From NCBI RefSeq assembly GCF_900188445.1, contig NZ_FZOR01000056.1, forward strand, positions 1 through 45,037: DNA of 45,037 bases, read 5' to 3'. Below are positions 1-8,155 of the stretch, in pieces (position 1 is the first letter of the stretch; the number at the start of each line of letters is the position of its first letter). The position numbers were made by a program, and so were the translations under genes. A model generated the notes under the pieces. It was not told the DNA's origin. It saw only the letters and a program-made list of their open reading frames with translations, and did not search any database. Source of the stretch: Actinomadura meyerae (GTDB taxonomy: Bacteria > Actinomycetota > Actinomycetes > Streptosporangiales > Streptosporangiaceae).

Positions 1-281
1 CAGGGTCGGCAGATCCCGTTGAAGGCACCAGGCCAGTCAGGCGTTGGGCCAGACCCCAGCGGGAGGCGCTCACCTACATCATCACTGTCAGGCGGTGTCG
101 GACGTGTGCGGGTGACCGTGGTCGGTGGCCGACGTTGCCGTCAGGGTCGACGTCACCTTCGAAGTGTCAGATCGGTCTTCGACCGCAGGACTTACCGCGC
201 GCTGGATCCAAGGCCGATCGTCGACTGTCTTGAGTAGCAGGACGGGCCCGGCGTGCTCCGGTCGGTAGCGGCAGCGTGAGC
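1..281. other. left edge, no recognisable gene
   Basis: Nothing convincing is seen here. Open frames exist on both strands, but they have no family resemblance and no ribosome site. This is the downstream side of the antitoxin gene that ends at 282. It may be decayed mobile DNA, as the sequence up to 2110 appears to be. Confidence 0.3.
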
Positions 282-614
282 TTAGGCGACTTTCCAGGTG
301 CGGTCGCCGAGAGAGGCCACGAGGTCGAGGTGACCGCCCAGAGCGGTGACGTAGTCGCGGACGACGTCGATGCCGGAGACCTCTCCGTGCTCGATCTTGG
401 AGATCCTGGCCTGGCTGACACCAAGTATCTCCGCCAGTTCGGCCTGGGTAATTCCGGCGGCCTTGCGGATCTCGGACAGTTGGTAGCCGCGGATGTAGGC
501 TTCCGTACGTTCCCGCGCTGCGGCCTGGCCTGCGGCGCGCTCGGCCGAGGTTCGAGGGTCGAGTTCGGCAGCCTTGGCCTTGACGTCGGACCACTTGCTG
601 TAACCGGTACTCAT
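282..614 (-). CDS. XRE-family antitoxin (HigA-like)
   Basis: The protein has 110 residues. A helix-turn-helix lies at about residues 50-100 (LSEIRKAAGITQAELAEILG, then the recognition helix with QARISKIEHG). The N-terminal 45 residues are charged and probably contact the toxin. Its ATG overlaps the stop of the upstream toxin gene as ATGA (611-614), so translation is coupled. Toxin-first order is the HigBA arrangement. Such antitoxins bind the toxin and repress their own promoter. The role is inferred from the pairing and the HTH. A specific HigA subfamily cannot be assigned from sequence alone. Confidence 0.8.
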   Translation of the reverse strand: MSTGYSKWSDVKAKAAELDPRTSAERAAGQAAARERTEAYIRGYQLSEIRKAAGITQAELAEILGVSQARISKIEHGEVSGIDVVRDYVTALGGHLDLVASLGDRTWKVA

Positions 615-985
615 TGTCCCTCCTGTTCCTTCAGAGCGATTAGGTGTTGGGTGAAGCGTTCATCGGCCAGTGGTATCGCTTCGCGGTACCACTGATTCCA
701 GTTGCCGGACTTGTCACCGGCGACGAGGAAGATCGCTTCGCGGGCCGGGTCGAAGCAGAACAGCATTCGGATCTCGCTGTTCCCAGACGAGGGTGGCCGT
801 AGTTCCTTCATGTTGTGGAAGCGGCTGCCTTGTACCCGGTCGGCCAAGGGGCGGCGTGCTGTCGGCCCCTCCTCGGCGAGCTGGTCGATCGCCTCCTTGA
901 TCAGATCCGCGGTCTCCGGGTCGCTCACGCAGATCGCGAGGAACCACGCCTCGACCTCGGGGTGCAGGCTGATCTCCCAACTCAC
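611..985 (-). CDS. RelE/HigB-type toxin (phage Gp49-like)
   Basis: The protein has 124 residues. It shows the pattern of the Gp49-like/HigB branch of the RelE fold: an N-terminal WEISLHPEVEAWF, a central basic strand with RFHNMKELRP, then IRMLFCFDP and AIFLVAGDKSGNW. These toxins are usually ribosome-dependent mRNA endonucleases. The start is GTG at 985. A TATACT box at 992-997 places the transcription start on or next to this GTG, so the mRNA is probably leaderless. The gene overlaps the antitoxin by four bases. The pair lies beside an integrase remnant, which fits carriage on a former mobile element. Confidence 0.8.
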   Translation of the reverse strand: MSWEISLHPEVEAWFLAICVSDPETADLIKEAIDQLAEEGPTARRPLADRVQGSRFHNMKELRPPSSGNSEIRMLFCFDPAREAIFLVAGDKSGNWNQWYREAIPLADERFTQHLIALKEQEGQ

Positions 986-991
986 AGTGCG

Positions 992-997
992 AGTATA
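992..997 (-). promoter_or_regulatory. -10 box of the toxin-antitoxin operon
   Basis: Read on the minus strand, TATACT ends seven bases before the GTG at 985. Transcription should therefore begin at the start codon and give a leaderless message. No good -35 is visible at 15-19 bp. A TGACTCATCA segment just upstream (about 1001-1010) is a possible antitoxin operator. Confidence 0.5.
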
Positions 998-1223
998 ACT
1001 GATGAGTCATATCGCCCGGGGCGGTCGGCCACAGCAACGCAGTAAATGGCCACCCCTTCCACGCGGTCATCCGCCTAGACGGCGCCGGCGGCCCAGACGC
1101 TGCTCCCCGCCCGCCCTTCGCGGCGCATGAGCCTCTCAAGCCGACGTCGACGAGAAGCGGACGGCGCTGTGGAGGCTGGGGATGCGCTCGGCTGAGGCCG
1201 TGCCATAAGCCCGGATCCACGCC

Positions 1224-1643
1224 ATGGGCGTTCTCGGGGGCTACTCCGAGGTCGAAGAGCACTACACCGATGGTTCCCCGCCCTGGTACGCGCTCTTGGG
1301 CTTGTCCCTCGGCATTGGTCTCGCTGATTTCCTGCTGCTGGGCTTGGTCCGTCCGTGGGGCATGGCCTTCCCGCGCTGGACGCTGTGGCTTGCGGGCAGG
1401 CGGGTGCCCACGATCCTGCCGCTGACGCCGGTCTGGGTGATCGCTCCCACCCTGCTCCTCTACGGCACAGTGGGCATGATCTTGGCGGTCCTCGTCGGCA
1501 CCGGCATCGTCGGAGATGAGCCTCATGCGCCTCTCCTCGGCGGTGCGGCATCGCTGGCCTTCGGGGGATACGGCTGGGCCCTGTCCACAGCCGCCGTCTC
1601 CTACCGGCTCCGAACCCGTCCCCGGTGCGTGCCCTCTTGCTGA
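1224..1643 (+). pseudogene. membrane-protein fragment, unknown family
   Basis: This open frame codes 139 residues with about three hydrophobic segments (roughly residues 23-42, 65-88 and 90-125). No family is recognised. It has no clear ribosome site, and an in-frame stop lies just upstream at 1206. It sits in the patch that also holds a broken integrase. The likeliest reading is the C-terminal part of a larger multi-TM protein whose 5' end was lost. A small intact membrane protein starting at ATG 1224 cannot be excluded. Confidence 0.35.
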
Positions 1644-1810
1644 TCGACTCCGAAGGTGGTCAGAAACCGGCCTTCTCCAGCGCTTTGATCACTTCCGCGC
1701 CGGAGACCACGGGGAGTGGTGGCATCAGGCGACATCCTGGACGATTGTCAGGACCGGTGGGACGCCGAACTCTTTGGCCCAAGATTGACGAGCTATCGTG
1801 AACCATCCCG

Positions 1811-2050
1811 TTGCTGGGCCTGTGCGTCACGGCGCTCTGTGAGCACCGGGTGAAACAGGACGCCGAACGGGCCGATGCCTGGCCTAACTGGCAGGATCAT
1901 AGGCTCGTCTTGGACCTGGGCGTCCCGCCTCACGTCGTGCGAGAGATCATCGGACACAGCGCCAGCGAGGTGACCATGGCGATTTACGCTCACGCGGCCT
2001 CGATGAGAAACGCGCAGCGCTCCGAAAGCCGGGGGATGCCCTCGGATAGG
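1811..2050 (+). pseudogene. tyrosine integrase remnant
   Basis: The translated frame contains the C-terminal catalytic signature of phage/ICE tyrosine recombinases: LGVPPHVVREIIGHSASEVT followed by AIYAHA, with the nucleophile Y and the GHS box. Upstream, VTALCEHRVKQDAERADAW and WQDHRLV resemble the stretch before the catalytic region. The segment that should join them, including the HTxAS box, is missing, and there is no N-terminal domain. It is therefore an internally deleted, dead integrase. It ends 75 bp from the 3' end of tRNA-Phe, the usual target geometry for actinomycete integrative elements. Confidence 0.75.
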
Positions 2051-2074
2051 GACGTTGTCGTCAGGACTGCCGTC

Positions 2075-2110
2075 AAAAGGCCCGGAACCTGGTCCGGTTC
2101 CGGGCCTTTT
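2075..2110 (-). terminator. intrinsic terminator of the tRNA operon
   Basis: A 14-bp perfect inverted repeat (AAAAGGCCCGGAAC at 2075-2088, its complement at 2097-2110) encloses an 8-base loop. On the minus strand the GC-rich stem ends in TTTT just past tRNA-Phe. The symmetric A/T tails would let it work in both directions. Confidence 0.85.
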
Positions 2111-2126
2111 GGCTGGTCATCTGCTG

Positions 2127-2200
2127 TGGGCAGGGGCGGGGTCGAACCGCCGACCTTCCGCTTTTCAGGCGGACGCTCGTACCGACTGAGCTACCTGCCC
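2127..2200 (-). tRNA. tRNA-Phe (GAA)
   Basis: A full cloverleaf can be folded. The acceptor pairs GGGCAGG with CCTGCCC, the D arm contains TAGCTCAGTCGGTA, the anticodon stem TCCGC/GCGGA holds loop CTGAAAA, and the T arm contains GGTTCGACC. The anticodon is GAA. No CCA is encoded. It lies downstream of tRNA-Asp in one transcript, an order common in actinomycetes. Confidence 0.95.
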
Positions 2201-2220
2201 AGGACGCGCGTCGGCGCGTC

Positions 2221-2298
2221 TGGCGGTCCTGACGGGATTTGAACCCGCGGCCTCCACCTTGACAGGGTGGCGAGCACTCCTAACTGCTCCACAGGACC
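2221..2298 (-). tRNA. tRNA-Asp (GTC), CCA encoded
   Basis: The cloverleaf has acceptor GGTCCTG/CAGGACC, anticodon stem CCACC/GGTGG with loop CTGTCAA (anticodon GTC), and T arm GGGTTCAAATCCC. The 3' CCA is encoded at 2221-2223. It is the first gene of the Asp-Phe tRNA operon, separated from tRNA-Phe by 20 bp. Confidence 0.95.
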
Positions 2299-2369
2299 TT
2301 GCTGCTCCGAGCCTAGCGGCTCCGGAGGGGTGTCTCGGCCGGTGCGACCCGGCGTTTGGCACGTCCGAG

Positions 2370-2399
2370 AGCATACGCGATGGCCGAGTACAGCGCCAA
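2370..2399 (-). promoter_or_regulatory. promoter of the tRNA-Asp/Phe operon
   Basis: On the minus strand TTGGCG (2394-2399) and TATGCT (2370-2375) are separated by 18 bp. This is a reasonable housekeeping-sigma promoter about 70 bp ahead of the mature tRNA-Asp 5' end. The rest of the 2299-2586 interval shows no gene. Confidence 0.55.
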
Positions 2400-2586
2400 C
2401 TCGTTAACGGGCGAGGCTGTGGGGGATAGGGCGGTAACGGAGAGGTACTGGGTGATTGCGGACTGGTGGCGGGTTGCTGTGAGTTTTTGCGACCTGGGGT
2501 CCTAGTCTGTCCGGGTTGCGCGACTGTGCGTGACCAGAGGGTTGCGCCGTTCCCATGGGGCGGCCGGTGGACGTGAAGGAGGCGGC

Positions 2587-4002
2587 GTGGTCGCGAAGCT
2601 CCCAGACCAGAGCGCCGAGGGATACCAGCGGGGGCTGGGCACCCGGCAGATCCAGATGCTGGCGATCGGCGGGACGATCGGCACCGGGTTGTTCCTCGGG
2701 GCCGGGGAGAACATCGCCAAGGCGGGGCCGAGCCTGATCCTGATGTACGCCGTGGCGGGGCTGGCGGTGTTCTTCGTCATGCGGGCGCTCGGTGAGTTGC
2801 TGACGTACCGCAGGGCGGAGGGCGGGTTCGCCGGGTATGCCCGGGAGTTCCTCGGTCCGTTCTGGGGATACGCCACGACCTGGACGTACTGGATCATCTG
2901 GGTGACGACCGGCATGGCGGAGCTGACGGCGGCCGGCACGTACATCCAGAAGTGGTGGCCGGGGGTCGAGCAGTGGCAGACGGCGCTGGTGGCGCTGCTG
3001 GTGCTGTTCACGGTGAACCTGATCTCGGTGAAGCTCTTCGGGGAGCTGGAGTTCTGGTTCGCGATGATCAAGGTCGCGGCGATCGTGATGATGATCCTGG
3101 TCGGGATCGGGGTGCTGGCGTTCGGGTTCGGCGACGCGGGGGAGACCGCGCGGGTCGGGAACCTGTGGAACCACGGCGGCGTGTTCCCCGAGGGCTACAG
3201 CGCCACGATCATGACCCTGCAGATGGTCATGTTCGCCTACCTCGGCGTGGAACTGGTCGGTGTCACGGCGAGCGAGGCCAAGGACCCGGAGAAGAACATC
3301 CCGCGGGCGATCAACGCGCTGCCGCTGCGGTTCGCGCTGTTCTACCTCGGGTCGCTGCTGGTCATCCTGGCGGTGGTGCCGTGGACGGCGTTCAAGGGCG
3401 GGGCGAGCCCGTTCGTGCTGGCGTTCGACAAGATCGGCATTCCGGGCGGCGGGGACATCGTCAACTTCGTGGTGCTGACGGCGGCGCTGTCGTCGTGCAA
3501 CGCGGGCGGGCTGTACTCGACGTCCCGGATGCTGCGGACGGCCGGGGTGAACGGCGACGGCCCGAAGGTCCTCGGACGGCTCAACGGCCGCGGCGTGCCC
3601 GTCCTGACGGTGGTGATCTCGGCGCTCGTCATGGGGATCGGGGTCGTCGTCAACGCGATCGTGCCGGAGAAGGCGTTCGAGTACATCACGTCGGTGTCGA
3701 CCGGCGGTGCCCTGCTGGTGTGGACGGTCATCCTCGTCGCGCACATGGTCTACCGGCGGCGCGCGGCGGCCGGGCGGCTGGCGAAGTCGACCTACCGGAT
3801 GCCGTGGGCGCCGTACAGCAGTTGGGCCGTGCTGGCGTTCTTCGCGTTCGTCACGGTGACGATCGCGTGGGAGGCGGACACGCGGGTGGCGCTGTACGTG
3901 ATGGCGGCGTGGGTGGCGGTCGTCGTGATCGGCTGGCCGTTCGTCCGGCGGAGCTCGCAGGAGGCGGAGATGAAGGTCGCGGTGGAGACCACGAGCGCCT
4001 GA
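2587..4002 (+). CDS. amino-acid permease (APC/AAT type)
   Basis: The protein has 471 residues and about 12 membrane helices. It is an amino-acid/proton symporter of the inner membrane. Helix 1 carries IQMLAIGGTIGTGLFLGAG, the substrate-backbone-binding glycine loop of the AAT group (GabP, AnsP, ProY relatives). The family loop LVGVTASEAKDPEKNIPRAI follows helix 6. Substrate cannot be read from sequence. The GTG at 2587 is chosen because GAAGGAGG (2575-2582) lies four bases upstream. An in-frame codon at 2530 would add 19 residues without a ribosome site. The neighbouring cyclase gene starts 48 bp after its stop and may be cotranscribed. Confidence 0.88.
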   Translation: MVAKLPDQSAEGYQRGLGTRQIQMLAIGGTIGTGLFLGAGENIAKAGPSLILMYAVAGLAVFFVMRALGELLTYRRAEGGFAGYAREFLGPFWGYATTWTYWIIWVTTGMAELTAAGTYIQKWWPGVEQWQTALVALLVLFTVNLISVKLFGELEFWFAMIKVAAIVMMILVGIGVLAFGFGDAGETARVGNLWNHGGVFPEGYSATIMTLQMVMFAYLGVELVGVTASEAKDPEKNIPRAINALPLRFALFYLGSLLVILAVVPWTAFKGGASPFVLAFDKIGIPGGGDIVNFVVLTAALSSCNAGGLYSTSRMLRTAGVNGDGPKVLGRLNGRGVPVLTVVISALVMGIGVVVNAIVPEKAFEYITSVSTGGALLVWTVILVAHMVYRRRAAAGRLAKSTYRMPWAPYSSWAVLAFFAFVTVTIAWEADTRVALYVMAAWVAVVVIGWPFVRRSSQEAEMKVAVETTSA

Positions 4003-4050
4003 CCTCATGGGATGATCCCTCCAGGCGGTTCCATCCCTCCGGAGGCGCGC

Positions 4051-5721
4051 GTGACCAGCATGCTAGAGATCCGCGTGCGCTGGGTTCTGCTGGTGGTCGT
4101 GGGCGTGGCGAACGCCGTCGGCTCGCTGGTCGTGCTGCTGTTCGCGACGTTCGTGGTGCCCGACCCGCCGCTTGAGGACCGCGACTACGCCCATCTGGTG
4201 AACGCGGTGGCGTTCTTCGGCTACCCGGTGGTGGCCGCTCCGGTGGCGCTGCTCCTTGGACTGTGGCTGTGGCGGCCCGTCGTGACGTTCGTCCGGGACG
4301 GGGGAGACCCCGACCCGCGGCAGCGGCGGGCCGTCCTGCTGGGGCCGCTCCGGCTGACCCTGCTCATCGGCGCCATGTGGACGGTCGGCGCGCTCGGCTG
4401 GGCGGTGCTCGACCTGGCCCTGTTCACCGGGCGGCTGGCCGTGAAGACGAGCCTGACGTGCCTGCTCGGCGCGGCGACGACCTGCACGATCGTGTACCTG
4501 CTGTCGGAGCGGCTGCTGCGGCCCGCGGCGGCGCTGGTGCTGGGCGCGGAGCCGCCGAAGAGGTTCCGGCTGCCCGGGGTGACGACGCGGGTGATGCTGG
4601 CGTGGGCGCTCGGGACGGCGATCCCGGTGTTCGGGCTGATCTGCGTCGCGATCGCCGCGCTGGCCGCGCCGGACATCAACGTGACGCAGCTGGCGATCAC
4701 GATCCTCGGGCTCGGCGGTGTGGCGCTGCTGGCCGGCGTCTGCGTGATCTACATGGCGACGCAGGCGATCGCGGACCCGATCAGGTCGCTGCGGAAGGGG
4801 ATGGCGCAGGTCGAGCGGGGCGATCTCGGCGCGCAGGTCCCGGTGTACGACGCGAGCGAGGTCGGGCAGCTCCAGGCCGGGTTCAACCACATGGTGGCGG
4901 GGCTGCGGGAGAACGAGCGGCTCCGCGACCTGTTCGGCCGGCATGTCGGCGAGGAGGTCGCCGATCTGGCGCTGGAGCGCGGCGACATCACGCTCGGCGG
5001 GGAGACGCGCGAGGTGGCGGTGCTGTTCGTCGACCTGACCGGTTCCACCAGGCTCGCCGACACGCGGGGCCCGGACGAGGTCGTCGGGCTGCTCAACCGG
5101 TTCTTCGGCGTGGTGGTCGCGGTGGTGGCGAAGCACGGTGGCTGGATCAACAAGTTCGAGGGGGACGCGGCGCTGGCGATCTTCGGGGCGCCGACGCAGC
5201 TGGCGGACTCGGCGGGCGCGGTGCTCGGCGCGGCCCGGGAGCTGGCGGTGCGGCTGCGCGCCGAGGTGCCGATGCTGGACGCGGGGATCGGCGTGTCGGC
5301 GGGTCCGGTCGTCGCCGGCTACATCGGTGCGGAGGAGCGGTTCGAGTACACGGTGATCGGCGACCCGGTGAACGAGGCGGCGCGGCTCAGCGACCTGGCG
5401 AAGGCGGAGGACGGGCGGGTGCTCGCCTCGGCCGCCGTCCTGGACCTGGCCCATCTGGCCGAGTCGCAGGAGTGGGACGCGGGCGGGGCGGTGACGCTGC
5501 GCGGCCGGAGGCGTCCGACCCGGCTCGCCAGGCCGCTCGCCGCCCTGCCCGCGCCCGCTCCCGTGCCGGCGGTCGAGGGCGGGGGCGGTGAGCGGGCGGC
5601 GCGGCGGGTCCGGTTCCCGCGTCCGCTGCGGCGGAGCCGGCGGCTGGTGCTCGGGGCGCTAATCCTGTCGAAGGCGGCCAAGAACGCCCAGACGCCGGAC
5701 AAGTCGGACGAGTCCGGCTAG
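4051..5721 (+). CDS. membrane adenylate cyclase (six-TM, HAMP, class III)
   Basis: The protein has 556 residues and the layout of the mycobacterial Rv1318c-Rv1320c/Rv3645 cyclases: six N-terminal membrane helices, a HAMP linker (about 235-290) and a class III catalytic domain (about 315-470). The metal aspartates D328 (VDLTGST) and D372 (FEGDAALA), the adenine-specifying K368 and D438, and the transition-state N441 and R445 (DPVNEAAR) are all present. It should therefore make cAMP as a homodimer at the membrane. GTG 4051 follows CGGAGG at 4040-4045. An in-frame ATG at 4012 lies within the likely leader, next to an 11-base palindrome (4009-4019). The C-terminal 60 residues are basic and disordered. 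Confidence 0.9.
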   Translation: MTSMLEIRVRWVLLVVVGVANAVGSLVVLLFATFVVPDPPLEDRDYAHLVNAVAFFGYPVVAAPVALLLGLWLWRPVVTFVRDGGDPDPRQRRAVLLGPLRLTLLIGAMWTVGALGWAVLDLALFTGRLAVKTSLTCLLGAATTCTIVYLLSERLLRPAAALVLGAEPPKRFRLPGVTTRVMLAWALGTAIPVFGLICVAIAALAAPDINVTQLAITILGLGGVALLAGVCVIYMATQAIADPIRSLRKGMAQVERGDLGAQVPVYDASEVGQLQAGFNHMVAGLRENERLRDLFGRHVGEEVADLALERGDITLGGETREVAVLFVDLTGSTRLADTRGPDEVVGLLNRFFGVVVAVVAKHGGWINKFEGDAALAIFGAPTQLADSAGAVLGAARELAVRLRAEVPMLDAGIGVSAGPVVAGYIGAEERFEYTVIGDPVNEAARLSDLAKAEDGRVLASAAVLDLAHLAESQEWDAGGAVTLRGRRRPTRLARPLAALPAPAPVPAVEGGGGERAARRVRFPRPLRRSRRLVLGALILSKAAKNAQTPDKSDESG

Positions 5722-5742
5722 CGGGTTCGTGAGAAGAGCCTT

Positions 5743-5763
5743 GCCGTCCCCGGCGTGGACGGC
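5743..5763 (+). terminator. hairpin after the cyclase gene
   Basis: GCCGTCC (5743-5749) pairs with GGACGGC (5757-5763) across a 7-base loop, 21 bp past the cyclase stop. There is no T tract, so termination efficiency is uncertain. Confidence 0.4.
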
Positions 5764-5876
5764 CTGATCACGTATCGTCACTGAGTGTACATGGGCCGCT
5801 ACCTGACTGTAACGGGTGTGTCACCGGACGGTCCGAGGGTGGGGGCGGACAGCTCCGGCTCCCGAGAGGCTGACAG

Positions 5877-7022
5877 ATGTACCGACGGACACGTCTCGCG
5901 CTCATCGCCGTCACCGTCACCGCGGCGCTCGCCGCCCCGGCGGCGGCCTCCGCCGATCCGGGCGGCCGGGCGGATCCCTTGCCAGCGATTCCCTGGCCGG
6001 CGGTTCCGCGGCCGGCGGTTCCGCCGCCGGACGCGCCTGAGCCGCGGCCGGACGCACCCGAGCCGCGGCCGCGTGCCTTGGCCGCCACGGACGCGCCCGC
6101 CGAAGGCACCGTGCCGCAGGCTCGGACCGCGGCGCCGCCACAGGTCGTGGACGTCGCGCACCGGGGCGCGTCGGCGTACGCGCCGGAGAACACGCTCGCC
6201 GCGTTCATGCTGGCCAAGGCCCAGAACGCGGACATGTTCGAGCTGGACGTCCAGGAGACCAAGGACCACGAGCTCGTGATCGTGCACGACACCACGCTGG
6301 CCCGGACGACCGACGCCGAGCAGGTCTATCCCGGCCGCAAGCCGTGGCGGGTCGCCGACTTCACCCTCGCCGAGATCGAGCGGCTGGACGCCGGGTCCTG
6401 GTTCGCGAAGAAGTACGCGGGCGAGCGGGTCCCGACGCTGGCGCGGGTGCTGGCGGCGATGGGCGGCCAGGGGATCGGCATGCTGCTGGAGATCAAGAGT
6501 CCCGAGCTCTATCCGGGGATCGAGAAGCGCATCGCCGCGGCGCTGCGGCGCTCGCCGACCTGGCTGCGCCACGACCCGCTCGAGCGGCGCCTCGTGGTGC
6601 AGTCGTTCGACTGGGGGTCGGTGCGCCGCTTCCACGCCGTCCTGCCGGAGGTCCCGACCGGGCTGATCGGTAAGCCGAAGGCCGCGCAGTTCCGGAAGCT
6701 CGCCGGGTACGCGGACCAGATCAACCCGCAGTTCCGCGGCCTGACCAGGGCGTATGTGAAGAAGGTGCACGCCTCCCGGATGGACCTGCTGACCTGGACG
6801 GTCGACGACCGCGGCGAGATGGAGCAGGCCGTCCGGCTCGGGGTCAACGGGATCATCACCAACAAGCCGGACGTCTTGCGGCATGTCCTCCAGGCGTCCC
6901 GTATCGCGAGGGCGGCCCGCCTGGCGCAGGCCACCCGCAACGGGCAAGCCGCCCCCACCGGCCAGGACGGCCGTATCGGGCAGGCCAACCCTGGGCAAGC
7001 GGCCCGTCCGGCCGCCAGGTAA
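5877..7022 (+). CDS. secreted glycerophosphodiester phosphodiesterase
   Basis: The protein has 381 residues. A signal peptide is followed by an AxA-type cleavage site near residue 26. A Pro-rich linker of repeated PxxP and PEPRPD units (about 35-65) leads into a GDPD barrel (about 90-345). Catalytic residues are visible: H95-R96 (AHRGAS), E104-N105-T106, metal ligands E122 and D124 (FELDVQE) and H137-D138 (VHDTT). It hydrolyses glycerophosphodiesters to glycerol-3-phosphate and an alcohol, outside the membrane. The last 40 residues are an Ala/Gln/Arg-rich low-complexity tail. GAGAGG lies eight bases before the ATG. It converges on the LysR gene with 28 bp between. Confidence 0.9.
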   Translation: MYRRTRLALIAVTVTAALAAPAAASADPGGRADPLPAIPWPAVPRPAVPPPDAPEPRPDAPEPRPRALAATDAPAEGTVPQARTAAPPQVVDVAHRGASAYAPENTLAAFMLAKAQNADMFELDVQETKDHELVIVHDTTLARTTDAEQVYPGRKPWRVADFTLAEIERLDAGSWFAKKYAGERVPTLARVLAAMGGQGIGMLLEIKSPELYPGIEKRIAAALRRSPTWLRHDPLERRLVVQSFDWGSVRRFHAVLPEVPTGLIGKPKAAQFRKLAGYADQINPQFRGLTRAYVKKVHASRMDLLTWTVDDRGEMEQAVRLGVNGIITNKPDVLRHVLQASRIARAARLAQATRNGQAAPTGQDGRIGQANPGQAARPAAR

Positions 7023-7050
7023 CCGGGCCGTGCGGCGGAGCGCGGTTTGA

Positions 7051-7932
7051 TCAGGGCAGCAGGCGGCGTGCGTGGGCGGTGAGCGCGCGCGCCGCCGGGC
7101 TGCGCGGGCCCTCCGCGCGCCACGCGAGGGCGATCCGGCCGGTCAACCGGGGCCGGACGATCGGCATCGCGTGCAGCGCGTCCGACGCGTCCCGGGCAGC
7201 GGATTCGGGGAGGACGGCGACGCCGAGGCCGTGCGCCGCGATCTGCGCCACGACCGGCGGCTCGCCGGCCTCGAACGCGATCCGCGGGCGGAGCCCGGCG
7301 TCGGCGAAGGCCCGGTCCAGGACGGACCGCAGGCCCGTCCCCTTCGGCAGGCTGATCAGCGCCTCGCCGGCGAGGACCCGCAGCGTGACCGTGGTCCGCC
7401 GCGCCAGCGGGTGGTCGCGGGCGACGGCGGCGCAGAGGTCCTGCTCGATGACGACCTTGGTGGCGATGCCGGCGGGCGCGTCGGCGCCGATGCTGAGGAA
7501 GGCGAGGTCGACGCGTCCGGAGCGGATCCCCTCGGTGAGGGTGTCGGCGTCCTCCTGGATGACCGAGATCTCCACGTCCGGATGGTCGCGGTGGAACCCG
7601 GCGATCAGGCCGGGCAGGTCGAGCGACCTGATCCAGTCGATGGTGCCGACGGTGACGTGCCCGCGGAGCAGCCCGGTCAGCTCGTCCACCGCGGACCGCG
7701 CGCCGCCGACGGCCACGAGCGCCGCCCGCGCGTAGGGGAGGACGGCGGCGCCGGCCTCGGTCAGCCGGACGGTGCGGCCGGAGCGGTCCAGCAGCGGCTG
7801 GCCGAGTTCGCGTTCCAGCTGCCGGATCTGGGCGCTGACGCCCGGCTGGGCGACGTGCAGCCGGGCGGCGGCCTTGGTGAAGCTCGCCTCTTCGGTCACC
7901 GCGACGAAGTACTCCAGCTGGCGCAGCTCCAT
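7051..7932 (-). CDS. LysR-family transcriptional regulator
   Basis: The protein has 293 residues, the standard LTTR length. The winged HTH (residues 1-60, MELRQLEYFVAVTEEASFTK through AAARLHVAQPGVSAQIRQLE) is followed by a substrate-binding domain from about residue 90 (LRGHVTVGTI, then DLAFLSIG). ATG 7932 matches the family start. Reading further upstream would run into the divergent kinase gene. LTTRs often control the divergent neighbour, here a sensor kinase beyond a 223-bp gap, but no effector or target can be deduced. Confidence 0.88.
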   Translation of the reverse strand: MELRQLEYFVAVTEEASFTKAAARLHVAQPGVSAQIRQLERELGQPLLDRSGRTVRLTEAGAAVLPYARAALVAVGGARSAVDELTGLLRGHVTVGTIDWIRSLDLPGLIAGFHRDHPDVEISVIQEDADTLTEGIRSGRVDLAFLSIGADAPAGIATKVVIEQDLCAAVARDHPLARRTTVTLRVLAGEALISLPKGTGLRSVLDRAFADAGLRPRIAFEAGEPPVVAQIAAHGLGVAVLPESAARDASDALHAMPIVRPRLTGRIALAWRAEGPRSPAARALTAHARRLLP

Positions 7933-8155
7933 AAGCGGCCATGCTAGCCGCGCGTCCGGGCAGCGCCCCGGCTTCTGCCGAACCTCCCCGCGGACCGGGG
8001 CCTCGGGGGCGCGCGAAAGGGACGGCGGGGACGGCCGGGGCCGATGGGGCGAGTCCGGCCGGCAACCATTTCTTTGTCCCTTCTTGGGTGCGTCGCGGCC
8101 GCTCGGAGGACTGATTCCGGTCTGGGCGGTGAAGACATCACCTGCGGGAGGTCGG

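Noticed and set aside
2404..4008. 534-codon antisense frame over the permease
   Set aside because: Arg/His/Asp-rich low-complexity translation without any domain. The plus strand encodes a clear permease.
4063..5454. Long antisense open frame over the adenylate cyclase gene
   Set aside because: It is a GC-rich mirror frame. The plus-strand product has complete HAMP and cyclase motifs, and the antisense product is low-complexity Arg/His/Pro.
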